Assembly: GCA_035715725.1 (NCBI GenBank)
Contig: DASTKT010000151.1
Span: forward strand, 1-37,606
Source of the DNA: JADGGV01 sp035715725
GTDB taxonomy: Bacteria; Gemmatimonadota; Gemmatimonadetes; Longimicrobiales; RSA9
DNA length: 37,606 nt
Direction: 5' to 3'
Made by a program: the position numbers and the translations under genes. The notes below the pieces were generated by a model. It saw only the letters and a program-made list of their open reading frames with translations, did no database searches and was not told where the DNA came from. Every line of letters starts with the position of its first letter. The first letter of the stretch is position 1. Below are positions 8,567 to 15,898 of this stretch, piece after piece.

Positions 8567-8582
8567 CGGGACGGAGCGGTCG

Positions 8583-8612
8583 GGCGGGGCGGCGGCGAGC
8601 CGCCGCCCCGCC
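8583..8612 (+). terminator. Strong GC hairpin between nosZ and nosB
   Basis: A perfect 13-bp stem (8583-8595 with 8600-8612) around a CGAG loop starts 17 bases after the nosZ stop. There is no T-run, so it is more likely a partial attenuator or an RNA 3'-end stabiliser than a full terminator. It would allow more nosZ mRNA than mRNA for the downstream maturation genes. Confidence 0.7.
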
Positions 8613-8654
8613 GGCATCACACGAACCCGGCCCGAGCGCCGGGAGAGGCGAACG

Positions 8655-9251
8655 ATGAACATCCGGTCGAGAATCACGCTGACGGTCGTGTCCCTCTCGC
8701 TGCTGCTGCTGTACCTGGTGCCGCTCTGGAGCATCCGGCTGCAGGCGCCGCAGTACCCGGAGGGGCTCGGGATGAAGATCTCGCTGCACACGATCGTGGG
8801 GCGGAGCCCGCACGACCTGCAGAGCATCAACGGGCTGAACCACTACATCGGGATGAAGCCGATCACGCCGGACGCGATCCCGGAGCTGCGCTGGATGCCG
8901 TGGATCGTCGCGTTCCTGGTGGGCTTCGGCCTGCTGGCGGCGGTGGTCGGGCGGCGCGGGCTGCTCTACGCCTGGGCCGGCAGCTTCATCGCCGTGGCGC
9001 TGGCCGGGCTCTACGACTTCTGGCGCTGGACGTACGACTACGGCCACAACCTCAGCCCGAACGCGATCATCAAGATCCCGGGGATGGCGTATCAGCCGCC
9101 GCTCCTGGGAACGAAGCAGCTGCTGAACTTCACGGCGACGTCGCTGCCGGACGTGGGAGGCATCATCGCGTTCGTGGCGGTGGCGGCGGGCGTGACCATG
9201 ACGGTGCTGGAGCTGCGCGAGACGGGCGCGCTCCGGCTGGTCAAGGGATGA
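8655..9251 (+). CDS. nosB: NosB-like membrane protein of clade II nos clusters
   Basis: A 198-residue membrane protein with predicted helices near 8-26, 82-99, 102-120 and 166-184. The region between helix 1 and helix 2 carries SLHTIVGRSPHDLQSINGLNHYIGM, which I recognise from the membrane protein that follows nosZ in Sec-type clusters. Its role is not established; it is needed for or associated with N2O reduction in such organisms and may help electron transfer or copper delivery. The position directly after nosZ supports the call. Its stop overlaps the start of the next gene (ATGA at 9248-9251), so it is translationally coupled to the NosL-NosD fusion. The ribosome site GGAGAGG lies just before its ATG. 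Confidence 0.82.
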   Translation: MNIRSRITLTVVSLSLLLLYLVPLWSIRLQAPQYPEGLGMKISLHTIVGRSPHDLQSINGLNHYIGMKPITPDAIPELRWMPWIVAFLVGFGLLAAVVGRRGLLYAWAGSFIAVALAGLYDFWRWTYDYGHNLSPNAIIKIPGMAYQPPLLGTKQLLNFTATSLPDVGGIIAFVAVAAGVTMTVLELRETGALRLVKG

Positions 9252-11035
9252 TGCCGCGCCGCGGACCGCGGACCGGCCGGGCCCGCGCGGCCGTGCTGGC
9301 GCTGGCGGCGGGTGCGCTCGCAGTGGCGGCGTGCGCGCCGCGGCCGCGGGCCATTGCCTACGGCACGGACACGTGCGCCCGCTGCCGCATGACGGCGAGC
9401 GACCGGCGCTTCGGCGCGGAGATCGTGACGCGCACCGGGAAGTCGTACGTGTTCGACTCCGTCGAGTGCATGGCCGAGCACCTGGCGGCGAACGGCAGGC
9501 TGCCGGTGCACTCGCTCTGGGTGGCGGACTTCGCGCGGCCGGGGCACTTCGTGGAGGCGACGAAGGCGGTCTACCTGCGCTCGAGCCGGGTCGGGAGCCC
9601 GATGGGGTCGGGCGTGGCGGCGTTCGGCGAGCGGGCGGCGGCGGAGCGGGCGCGCGGGGAGCTGGGGGGCGAGGTGGTGGGGTGGGAGGAGGTGCGTTCG
9701 GGGGCGGCGCGCGCGGAGGCGGGGGGGAGATCGGAGCGGAATGCGGCCGCGAATCCGAGTCCGAGCCCGGGCCGGAACCCGAATGCGGATGCGAATGCGG
9801 ATGTGGGGCCGGGAACGGGTGCGGGAGCGGAGGCCGGGGCGGAGCGCGGAGTGCTCGTGGTCGGCTCGGGAACGCGGTTCGGGTCGGTGACGGCGGCGGT
9901 ACGGGCGGCGGCGGCGGGGGACACCATCGTCGTGCCGGCGGGCGTGTACCGGGAGCCGACGATCGTGGTCGGGCGGCCGGTGACGCTCGTCGGGCGGCCG
10001 GGCGCGGTGCTGGACGGCGAGGGGAAGCGGGCGATCCTGCTCGTGCGGGCCGACGACGTCACGGTGCGCGGGCTCACGCTCCGGAACGTGGGGGTGAGCT
10101 ACATGGAGGACCGCGCGGCGGTGAAGGTGGACTCGGCGCGCGGGTGCGTGATCGAGGGGAACCGCATCGAGGACGCCTTCTTCGGGATCTACCTGGCGCG
10201 GACGGCCGGGTGCCGCGTGGCGCGGAACGAGATCCGGGCGCGGGGGAAGAGCGAGGCCGCGTCGGGGAACGGGATCCACCTGTGGTACAGCCGGGAGGCG
10301 GAGATCGTGGAGAACCGCATCCACGGCCAGCGGGACGGGATCTACTTCGAGTTCGTGCGCGCCAGCCGCATCACGGGAAACACGAGCGAGGACAACCTCC
10401 GCTACGGGCTGCACTTCATGTTCTCGGACAGTTGCACATACGCGGGGAACGCGTTCCGCCGCAACGGCGCGGGCGTGGCGGTCATGTACACGAAGCACGT
10501 GGCCATGGAGGGGAACCACTTCGAGGACAACTGGGGCGGCGCGGCGTTCGGGCTGCTGATGAAGTCGATCTCCGACAGCCGCATCGCCGGAAACACGTTC
10601 CGCGGCAACACGACGGGGGTGTACGCCGAGTCGTCGAACCGGCTGGACGTGCGGGAGAACGACTTCGTGGGGAACGGCTGGGCGATCCGGCTCATGGCCG
10701 ACTGCGAGGACGGCCGCTTCACGCGCAACAACTTCCTCGGCAATTCCTTCGACGTGGCCACGAACAGCCGCTCGAGCTTCTCGACGTTCGAGGGCAACCA
10801 CTGGGACGGCTACCGCGGGTACGACCTGGACCACGACGGCCTCGGCGATGCACCCTACCGGCCGGTGACGCTCTTCTCGGTCATGGTGGAGGACAACGAG
10901 GCGGCACTGGCGCTGCTGCGCAGCCCGTTCGTGGAGCTGCTGGACGCGGCGGAACGGCTCCTCCCTTCCCTGACGCCGGAGACGCTCGTGGACCGGGCGC
11001 CGGCGCTGCGCGCGATCCCGCGGAGGCGGTCGTGA
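9248..11035 (+). CDS. nosL-nosD: NosL-NosD fusion protein (copper chaperone plus periplasmic maturation factor)
   Basis: One uninterrupted 595-residue frame. Residues 1-150 are NosL-like: a lipoprotein signal (VAAC, Cys29), the copper-binding CARCRM (C43, C46, M48) and FDSVECMAEHL. Residues about 200-595 are NosD: right-handed beta-helix repeats (NRIEDAFFGIYL, NRIHGQRDGIYFEF, NTFRGNTTGVYAES and similar) ending in the NosD-type NHWDGYRGYDLDHDGLGDAPYRP. NosL and NosD are normally separate proteins. Here they are joined by a low-complexity linker (151-199) encoded by repeat-like DNA (see 9742-9845). NosD normally has its own signal peptide; in this form it would be lipid-anchored with NosL. It probably loads copper or sulfide into the NosZ CuZ site together with NosF and NosY. 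Its stop overlaps the nosF start (GTGA). Confidence 0.88.
   Translation: MMPRRGPRTGRARAAVLALAAGALAVAACAPRPRAIAYGTDTCARCRMTASDRRFGAEIVTRTGKSYVFDSVECMAEHLAANGRLPVHSLWVADFARPGHFVEATKAVYLRSSRVGSPMGSGVAAFGERAAAERARGELGGEVVGWEEVRSGAARAEAGGRSERNAAANPSPSPGRNPNADANADVGPGTGAGAEAGAERGVLVVGSGTRFGSVTAAVRAAAAGDTIVVPAGVYREPTIVVGRPVTLVGRPGAVLDGEGKRAILLVRADDVTVRGLTLRNVGVSYMEDRAAVKVDSARGCVIEGNRIEDAFFGIYLARTAGCRVARNEIRARGKSEAASGNGIHLWYSREAEIVENRIHGQRDGIYFEFVRASRITGNTSEDNLRYGLHFMFSDSCTYAGNAFRRNGAGVAVMYTKHVAMEGNHFEDNWGGAAFGLLMKSISDSRIAGNTFRGNTTGVYAESSNRLDVRENDFVGNGWAIRLMADCEDGRFTRNNFLGNSFDVATNSRSSFSTFEGNHWDGYRGYDLDHDGLGDAPYRPVTLFSVMVEDNEAALALLRSPFVELLDAAERLLPSLTPETLVDRAPALRAIPRRRS
9742..9845. repeat. Repeat-derived linker DNA inside nosL-nosD (family B piece)
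   Basis: This stretch encodes the Asn/Ala/Pro/Gly linker between NosL and NosD. It contains two tandem 12-bp units, GAATGCGGATGC and GAATGCGGATGT (9781-9804). Bases 9815-9834 match the inverse of 21020-21039, in an intergenic palindrome, at 19 of 20 positions. That link to a dispersed repeat suggests the fusion arose by repeat insertion or expansion. Confidence 0.65.
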
Positions 11036-11742
11036 TCCGGATCGAGCGGCTCGAGAAGCGCTACGGCGCGCTGCCCGTGCTGGCCGGGATCGACCTCTCG
11101 ATCCCGGGCGGCGCCGTGACCGCCGTGGCCGGGCCGAACGGCTCCGGCAAGACGACGCTGCTGAAGAGCCTGCTCGGGCTCGTCCGCCCCGACGCGGGGC
11201 GGATCCTGTTCGACGGCGCGCCGCTGGACGAGGCGGGCCGGTACCGCGCGCGCTGGGGGTACATGCCGCAGGCCGCGCATTTCCCGCAGAACCTGAAGGG
11301 ATCGGAGATCCTGCGCTTCCTGAAGGAGCTGCGGGGCCGCGCGGCGCGGCCGGACGAGGAGCTGATCGACGCGTTCGGCCTCGCGCGCGAGCTGGACAAG
11401 CCGGTGCGCACGCTCTCCGGCGGGAACCGGCAGAAGCTCAGCGCGGTGGCGGCGTTCCTGTTCCGGCCGGACGTGGTGATCCTGGACGAGCCGACCGCCG
11501 GACTCGACCCGGCGGCGAGCAGCACGCTGAAGGACAAGATCCTGCGGGAGCGCGCGCGCGGCACGACGTTCATCCTGACCTCCCACGTCATGAGCGAGCT
11601 GGAGGAGCTCTCCGACCGCGTGGTCTTCCTGCTCGGCGGCCGGATCCACTTCGAGGGGCCCGCCGGCTCCATGAAGACGCAGACCGGACAGGTGAACCTC
11701 GAGCGCGCCATCGCGGCGCTCATGAGAGGGGTGGCGGCGTGA
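11032..11742 (+). CDS. nosF: NosF, ABC-type ATPase for NosZ maturation
   Basis: A 236-residue ATP-binding protein starting at the GTG overlapping the nosL-nosD stop. Walker A is GPNGSGKT (residues 34-41), the signature is LSGGNRQK, Walker B is VVILDEPTAGLDP, and the switch histidine is in LTSHVMSE. It acts in the cytoplasm with the membrane protein NosY to power supply of a sulfur or copper species for the CuZ centre, in concert with NosD. The operon position (after nosD, before nosY) makes the assignment firm, although ATPases of this class are similar to each other. Its stop overlaps the nosY start by 4 bases (GTGA). Confidence 0.93.
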   Translation: MIRIERLEKRYGALPVLAGIDLSIPGGAVTAVAGPNGSGKTTLLKSLLGLVRPDAGRILFDGAPLDEAGRYRARWGYMPQAAHFPQNLKGSEILRFLKELRGRAARPDEELIDAFGLARELDKPVRTLSGGNRQKLSAVAAFLFRPDVVILDEPTAGLDPAASSTLKDKILRERARGTTFILTSHVMSELEELSDRVVFLLGGRIHFEGPAGSMKTQTGQVNLERAIAALMRGVAA

Positions 11743-12530
11743 GCACGACGGGCAAGATCCTGCGCTGGCAGCTCGGCGACCTGCTGCGCAGCCGCTGGGT
11801 CGTCGCATACCTGGTCTTCTTCGCCGGGTTCGCCGAGGCGCTGTTCCGGCTCCAGGGGAGCGGGCTGCGCGTGCTGCTCGGCCTCGTCGACGTGGTGCTG
11901 CTCCTGATCCCGCTGGCGAGCCTCGTCTTCGGCACGATCTACCTCTACGGCGCCCGCGAGTTCATCGAGCTGCTCCTCGCCCAGCCGGTGCGGCGGCGCC
12001 AGATCTTCGGCGGCCTCTACCTCGGCCTCGCCGCCTCGCTGTCGGCGGCGTTCGCCCTGGGCGTGGCCATCCCGTTCGGCTACCACGGGCTCGGCGACGG
12101 GGCGTCCTACGGCGCGCTCGCCATCGTGCTCGGCGCCGGGATCCTGCTCACCTGGGTCTTCACCGCCCTGGCGTTCCTCATCGCGCTGAAGTGCGACGAC
12201 CGCGTGCGCGGGCTCGCCGCCGCGATCCTGCTCTGGCTCGGCTTCGCCGTGGTCTACGACGGCGCGCTCCTGTTCGGCGCGACCGCGCTCGCCGATTACC
12301 CGCTCGAGACGCCGCTGCTCCTGGCGACGGTCGCGAACCCCGTGGATCTCTCCCGGGTGCTGCTGCTCCTCCGCTTCGACATCGCCGCGCTCATGGGCTA
12401 CACCGGCGAGGTCTTCGCACGGTTCTTCGGGAGCACGGTCGGCGCGGCGGTCGCGCTCGGCGCGCTCGCGGCCTGGGTGGCGGGGCCGGTGGTGCTCGGA
12501 ATGCGAGCGTTCCGCGGGAAGGATTTCTAG
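11739..12530 (+). CDS. nosY: NosY, ABC-2-type membrane permease
   Basis: A 263-residue membrane protein with about six hydrophobic helices, starting at GTG 11739 inside the end of nosF. Typical NosY / ABC-2 features are the N-terminal LRWQLGDLLRSRW, the loop REFIELLLAQPVRRRQIFGG between helices 2 and 3, and VANPVDLSRVLLLL before the last helices. It pairs with NosF. It is the last gene of the nos operon: a long inverted repeat follows and the next genes point the other way. nosR, nosX, nosG and nosH are not present in the window, as expected in part for clade II clusters; missing electron-transfer parts could lie elsewhere. Confidence 0.93.
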   Translation: MSTTGKILRWQLGDLLRSRWVVAYLVFFAGFAEALFRLQGSGLRVLLGLVDVVLLLIPLASLVFGTIYLYGAREFIELLLAQPVRRRQIFGGLYLGLAASLSAAFALGVAIPFGYHGLGDGASYGALAIVLGAGILLTWVFTALAFLIALKCDDRVRGLAAAILLWLGFAVVYDGALLFGATALADYPLETPLLLATVANPVDLSRVLLLLRFDIAALMGYTGEVFARFFGSTVGAAVALGALAAWVAGPVVLGMRAFRGKDF

Positions 12531-12551
12531 GCGGGTTCGGGAAGGGAATCA

Positions 12552-12799
12552 TTCACAGGGAGCCTGGGAGCCGGGGAGAACGGCTCGAGCCGGGCGGCGC
12601 CGGTTCGCCGTAGCTGGAGCATCCTTCTTGGGGGTTGTACCGGTGCAACGCGGGTCACCGGTGCAACCCCAATTTCTTCAATGGCGTGGGAGGCGGCGCA
12701 GCCCGGTCCCAACTTCGAAATCCGACGCAGGCGTCGGCCGCGAACGCAGCCTCCCGGCCGGCCAAGGTCGTGCTCCCCAGCTCCCAAGCTCCCTGTGAA
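12552..12799. repeat. TTCACAGGGAGC long inverted repeat, family C copy 2, with nested hairpin
   Basis: TTCACAGGGAGC (12552-12563) is exactly inverted at 12788-12799. The pairing continues imperfectly inward (CTGGGAGCCGGGGAG against CTCCCCAGCTCCCA). Inside the 248-bp element is a second hairpin, 12631-12645 with 12656-12670 (GGGGTTGYACCGGTG arms, one G-T pair). It fills the gap between the convergent nos operon and glycosyltransferase gene, so it may act as a two-way terminator. No gene is visible in it. Confidence 0.75.
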
Positions 12800-12817
12800 T
12801 GCCGTTTGCCGGCCTGG

Positions 12818-13819
12818 TCACGCCACCGCGCAGTACTCCTCCATCTCCGTCCACCCCGCCGCGTCCAGCGCCGCGCGGATCTCCGCGCGCGCGCCGGAGG
12901 AGCCGACCGCGGCCACGGCGAAGGCGCCGCGCCAGCGGTCGATCCGCTCGGGCGGGATCACCGCGGCGCCGTGGATCTCCTGGCCGATCTTGCGCGGGTC
13001 GAGGTCGACGAAGGCGCGGACGGGCACCTCCTGGCGGAGCAGCTCGAGCGCGAACGCCTTGCCCACCGGGCCGGCGCCCCAGACCACCACTCCGGCGCGG
13101 GAACGGAGCAGCGTCGCCTTCAGGTGGTGGACCTTGCAGCACCGGAACGCGGCCGGGGAGTAGCGCGGGTCCACGCGGGAAGCGCGGCCGGCGGACTCGC
13201 GCCAGTGCAGGAGCACGGCCGGGACGCTCGCGAGCGCATGCCCCGCGGCCCAGAGCCGGAGGAGCAGGTCGTAGTCCTCCGGCCAGCCGGGATCGCGGTA
13301 GCCGCCCACCGCCACCAGCGCCGCGCGGCGCGCCACCAGCGCCGGGTGCGCGATCGGACACTCGACGAAAATGTCCCGCGCCAGCGACGCCGGCCCGACC
13401 AGCGAGTTCAGCCACGCCTCGTAGCGGACCGCGCCCTCCCGCACGACCTCGCGCGGGAAGTAGCGCACGCCGCAGCCGCACGCGGCCACGCCCGGCTCGG
13501 CGTCGAGGTAGGCGACCTGCCGCTCGAGGCGCTCCGGCTCCGCGATGTCGTCGGCGTCCATGCGCGCCACCAGCTCGCCGCGGGCCTCGGCCAGCGCGAG
13601 GGCGAGGGCGGGCGCGATGCCGCGGGCGGGGGAGCGGAGCAGGCGCACGCGAGCGTCGCGGCGCGCCCACGCGGCGAGCAGCGCCGGCGTCGCATCCGTC
13701 GAGCCGTCGTCCACCGCCACCACCTCGAAGTCCCCGAACGTCTGGGCCTCGAGCGAGGCGATCGCCTCCGGCAGGTGGCGCGCGGCATCCCGGCACGGGA
13801 GAAGGACCGAGAGCTTCAA
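12818..13819 (-). CDS. Family 2 glycosyltransferase fused to a Rossmann-type domain
   Basis: A 333-residue protein from a TTG start that overlaps the stop of the upstream TolQ-like gene (TTGA). Residues 1-235 are a GT-A glycosyltransferase: KLSVLLPCRD, VVAVDDGSTDAT (nucleotide binding), ARMDADDIAEPERL (metal-binding DxD-type motif) and GYRDPGWPEDYDLLLRLW (probable catalytic acidic residues). Residues about 240-333 form a second domain with a dinucleotide-binding-like VVVWGAGPVGKAFAL, then VRAFVDLDPRKIG, resembling the N-terminal domain of sugar O-acyltransferases such as PglD. It probably transfers a sugar to a surface polysaccharide or lipid; donor and acceptor are unknown. A long inverted repeat follows its stop. 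Confidence 0.82.
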   Translation of the reverse strand: MKLSVLLPCRDAARHLPEAIASLEAQTFGDFEVVAVDDGSTDATPALLAAWARRDARVRLLRSPARGIAPALALALAEARGELVARMDADDIAEPERLERQVAYLDAEPGVAACGCGVRYFPREVVREGAVRYEAWLNSLVGPASLARDIFVECPIAHPALVARRAALVAVGGYRDPGWPEDYDLLLRLWAAGHALASVPAVLLHWRESAGRASRVDPRYSPAAFRCCKVHHLKATLLRSRAGVVVWGAGPVGKAFALELLRQEVPVRAFVDLDPRKIGQEIHGAAVIPPERIDRWRGAFAVAAVGSSGARAEIRAALDAAGWTEMEEYCAVA

Positions 13820-14541
13820 CCCTGGTTCAGCAGCCGCGCCACGGCCTCGCTCGCCCGGCCGGGCTCGTTGCGCAGCCGCGCCTCGTAGCGGAGCAGGAAA
13901 TCCACGAACTCCTTCGTGGCGTAGGTGATCTCCATCGAGATGTAGTCGATGCGGTTGATGAAGTAGTTGTACAGCCAGACGGCCGGGATCGCCACGACCA
14001 GCCCGAACGCCGTGGTGATGAGCGCCTCGGCGATCCCGGCCGAGATCGCCGCCAGCCCGCCCGACCCCGTTTCCGCGATCCCGGTGAACGCGTGCACCAC
14101 GCCCATCGTCGTACCCAGCAGCCCGACGAACGGCGCCGTCGCGCCCGCCGTGGCCAGGATGCCGAGCCCGCGGCGGAAGCTCGCAAGCTGCTCCAGCGTG
14201 TTCAGCTCGATCATGCGCTGCACGGACGCGATCTCCGTCGCCGACAGCTCGTGGTCTACCGCGTGGAACGTCAGGCTCGGGAAGACGCGGCGGAAGACCG
14301 ACGCCAGGTGGCTCTTCGGGTTGGCGTCCACGAGCCGCTCCGCCTCCGCGAAGTTCTCGGTCGTCAGCGCTTCGGAGAAGAGGCCGGCGAAGCGCAGCGT
14401 CGCCTGCCGCGCGCGCCGCAGGTGCAGCAGCTTCCGCAGGCTCACCGCCGCCACGAGGAGCGACATGAAGAGCAGGATGAAGACGATGCCCCGCGGGAAC
14501 CACTGCATCGTCGCCCAGAGCTCGAGCAGCGAAATGCCCAT
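13816..14541 (-). CDS. MotA/TolQ/ExbB-type proton channel
   Basis: A 241-residue inner-membrane protein with three helices (about 16-36, 126-148, 170-193). The conserved core is recognisable: LGILATAGATAPFVGLLGT followed by TMGVVHAF, then GIAEALITTAFGLVVAIPAVWLYN. Such proteins couple proton flow to envelope work with a TolR/ExbD partner. No tolR, exbD, tolB or pal gene adjoins it here; the coupled downstream gene is a glycosyltransferase. TolQ and ExbB cannot be told apart from this sequence. A GAGGGG ribosome site precedes the ATG. The divergent promoter region carries a PadR-type palindrome (14597-14612) about 56 bases upstream of its start, so it may be controlled by the neighbouring PadR protein. 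Confidence 0.83.
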   Translation of the reverse strand: MGISLLELWATMQWFPRGIVFILLFMSLLVAAVSLRKLLHLRRARQATLRFAGLFSEALTTENFAEAERLVDANPKSHLASVFRRVFPSLTFHAVDHELSATEIASVQRMIELNTLEQLASFRRGLGILATAGATAPFVGLLGTTMGVVHAFTGIAETGSGGLAAISAGIAEALITTAFGLVVAIPAVWLYNYFINRIDYISMEITYATKEFVDFLLRYEARLRNEPGRASEAVARLLNQG

Positions 14542-14596
14542 TGTGTCCCCCTCGCCGTTCGGTTTGGTCGGCAGCGCGCAGGGGTGCGGCGCCTAA

Positions 14597-14612
14597 ATGT
14601 AGAATGCTACAT
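14597..14612. promoter_or_regulatory. PadR-type operator in the divergent tolQ/padR promoter region
   Basis: ATGTAGAATGCTACAT is a perfect palindrome of the ATGT-N8-ACAT form known for PadR repressors. The sequence CTACATAGGGGG (14607-14618) recurs exactly inverted at 14683-14694, just before padR. On the minus strand TTGACC (14629-14624) lies upstream of the palindrome. On the plus strand TTGACG (14669-14674), 17 bases, then TAGTAT (14692-14697) would place transcription at the padR ATG. PadR probably controls both directions. Confidence 0.65.
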
Positions 14613-14700
14613 AGGGGGGAGCCGGTCAAGGGCACGCGGGCCGCGCCCCCACCTCCCCATCACCGCGCTTGACGCCGCCGCACCCCCTATGTAGTATCCG

Positions 14701-15048
14701 ATGCAGACCGCGAAACAGCCGCCGGCAGGGACCATGGCCCTCTCCTACACCACCGCGCTGATCCTGCAGGCCCTGGCCAGCGGCCACGGCTACGGGTTCG
14801 AGATCATGGATGTGACCGGGCTGGCCAGCGGCACCGTGTACCCGGCGCTGCGCCGGCTGGAGTCGACGGGGCACGTCGTCTCGCGCTGGGAGGACGAGGC
14901 GCGCGCCACGGCGGAGGGGCGGCCGGCGCGCCGGTACTACGAGCTGTCGGCGGAGGGGGAGGCGCTGCTGGCGGAGTCGCGGCGGCGCTTCCCGAAGCTG
15001 GCGCGGGGGTTCTCCGGCGGCTTCGATCCGAACCCGGAACCGGCGTGA
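14701..15048 (+). CDS. PadR-family transcriptional regulator
   Basis: A 115-residue winged-helix protein. The PadR pattern is clear: LSYTTALILQALASGHGYGFEIM, then GLASGTVYPALRRLESTGHVVSRWEDE (recognition helix and wing), then GRPARRYYELSAEGEALL. The ATG at 14701 is only 3 bases after a likely -10 element, so translation would be leaderless or would use the in-frame ATG at 14734, giving 104 residues. It overlies a palindromic operator region shared with the divergent TolQ-like gene, suggesting autoregulation. It is followed 9 bases later by an FtsX-like permease, a pairing common in Acidobacteria and Gemmatimonadota for PadR-controlled permeases. The effector ligand is unknown. Confidence 0.9.
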   Translation: MQTAKQPPAGTMALSYTTALILQALASGHGYGFEIMDVTGLASGTVYPALRRLESTGHVVSRWEDEARATAEGRPARRYYELSAEGEALLAESRRRFPKLARGFSGGFDPNPEPA

Positions 15049-15057
15049 GGGGGGCGC

Positions 15058-15840
15058 ATGGGTGAGCGACGTCTGCGGCGCCTGCCGCGGGTGTGCGGCT
15101 GGGTGCTGGGTCCGATCGGGCTCCTGGTGCCGGCGCGGCTGCGGCGGGAGTGGCGGCGCGAGTGGGCGGCGGAGCTGTGGCACGAGGTCGCGCGCCTGGA
15201 GGCGGCGGGCGCCTCGCTGGCCGGGCCGTTGGCACGGCGCCTGAGCGGCGTGCTGGCGGACGCGCTGGCGGTGCGGTGGTGCTACCCCGGCCCGGCGGCC
15301 GAGGACTTCCGCTCGGCCGCGGCGGTGATCGCGCGCAGCCCCGGCGCGGTGGGCGCGGCGCTCGGTTTCCTGGCGCTCGCCATCGCGGGCGCGACGGTGG
15401 TCGTGGACGTGCTGCGCTTCGTGCGACTGATGCCGCGGGAGCTGCAGGGGCCCGACCTGGCGGTGAGCTGCGCGGTGGCGGTGCTGCTGCTGGTCGCGGG
15501 CGTGTTCGCGGCCGCGACGGTGGTGGCGCAGTGCGAGGCCGGCCGGCGCGAGGAGGCGATGCGGCGGGCGATGGGCGTGGAGGCGCGGCGGCTGAAGCGG
15601 CAACGGCGCTTCGAGGCGATGCTCGTGGCCGTGGTCGGTTCGGCGGCGGGGGTGTGGCTCGCGCTGGCCGGGACGGCGCGGCTGGGCGAGGCGCTGGCGA
15701 TGCGGGGCGCCGCGGCGGCGGCGGCGGGCGTCGGCGAGCGCGGGCTCGTCCTCGGCGCCGGCGTCGCGCTCTCGCTGCTGGTAGCCGGGCTCATGGCGCT
15801 GGCGCCCGGCGTCGTCGGACGGCAGCGGGGCTCGCCCTAG
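15058..15840 (+). CDS. FtsX/MacB-like half permease with a permease-prefix region
   Basis: A 260-residue membrane protein. Residues 20-45 (LLVPARLRREWRREWAAELWHE) resemble the prefix found at the N-terminus of large acidobacterial-type duplicated permeases. Four helices follow (about 96-117, 135-157, 187-207, 228-250). Between helices 2 and 3 lies EAGRREEAMRRAMGVEARRLKRQRRFEAMLV, the basic segment characteristic of the FtsX/MacB permease fold. Full permeases of this class have about 800 residues with two such modules and a large periplasmic domain, both missing here. It is probably a reduced or decayed relative, co-transcribed with padR. No ATPase partner is adjacent. Function is uncertain. 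Confidence 0.65.
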   Translation: MGERRLRRLPRVCGWVLGPIGLLVPARLRREWRREWAAELWHEVARLEAAGASLAGPLARRLSGVLADALAVRWCYPGPAAEDFRSAAAVIARSPGAVGAALGFLALAIAGATVVVDVLRFVRLMPRELQGPDLAVSCAVAVLLLVAGVFAAATVVAQCEAGRREEAMRRAMGVEARRLKRQRRFEAMLVAVVGSAAGVWLALAGTARLGEALAMRGAAAAAAGVGERGLVLGAGVALSLLVAGLMALAPGVVGRQRGSP

Positions 15841-15898
15841 CTCGCCTGGCCTCGCGCCGACGACGGCGCGCGGGGTCCCGGCCCGCGCGGCCTGACCC

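Noticed and set aside
6302..8830. 842-codon minus-strand frame opposite nosZ
   Set aside because: Composition dominated by Arg/Val/His/Leu with no domain; it is the shadow of nosZ.
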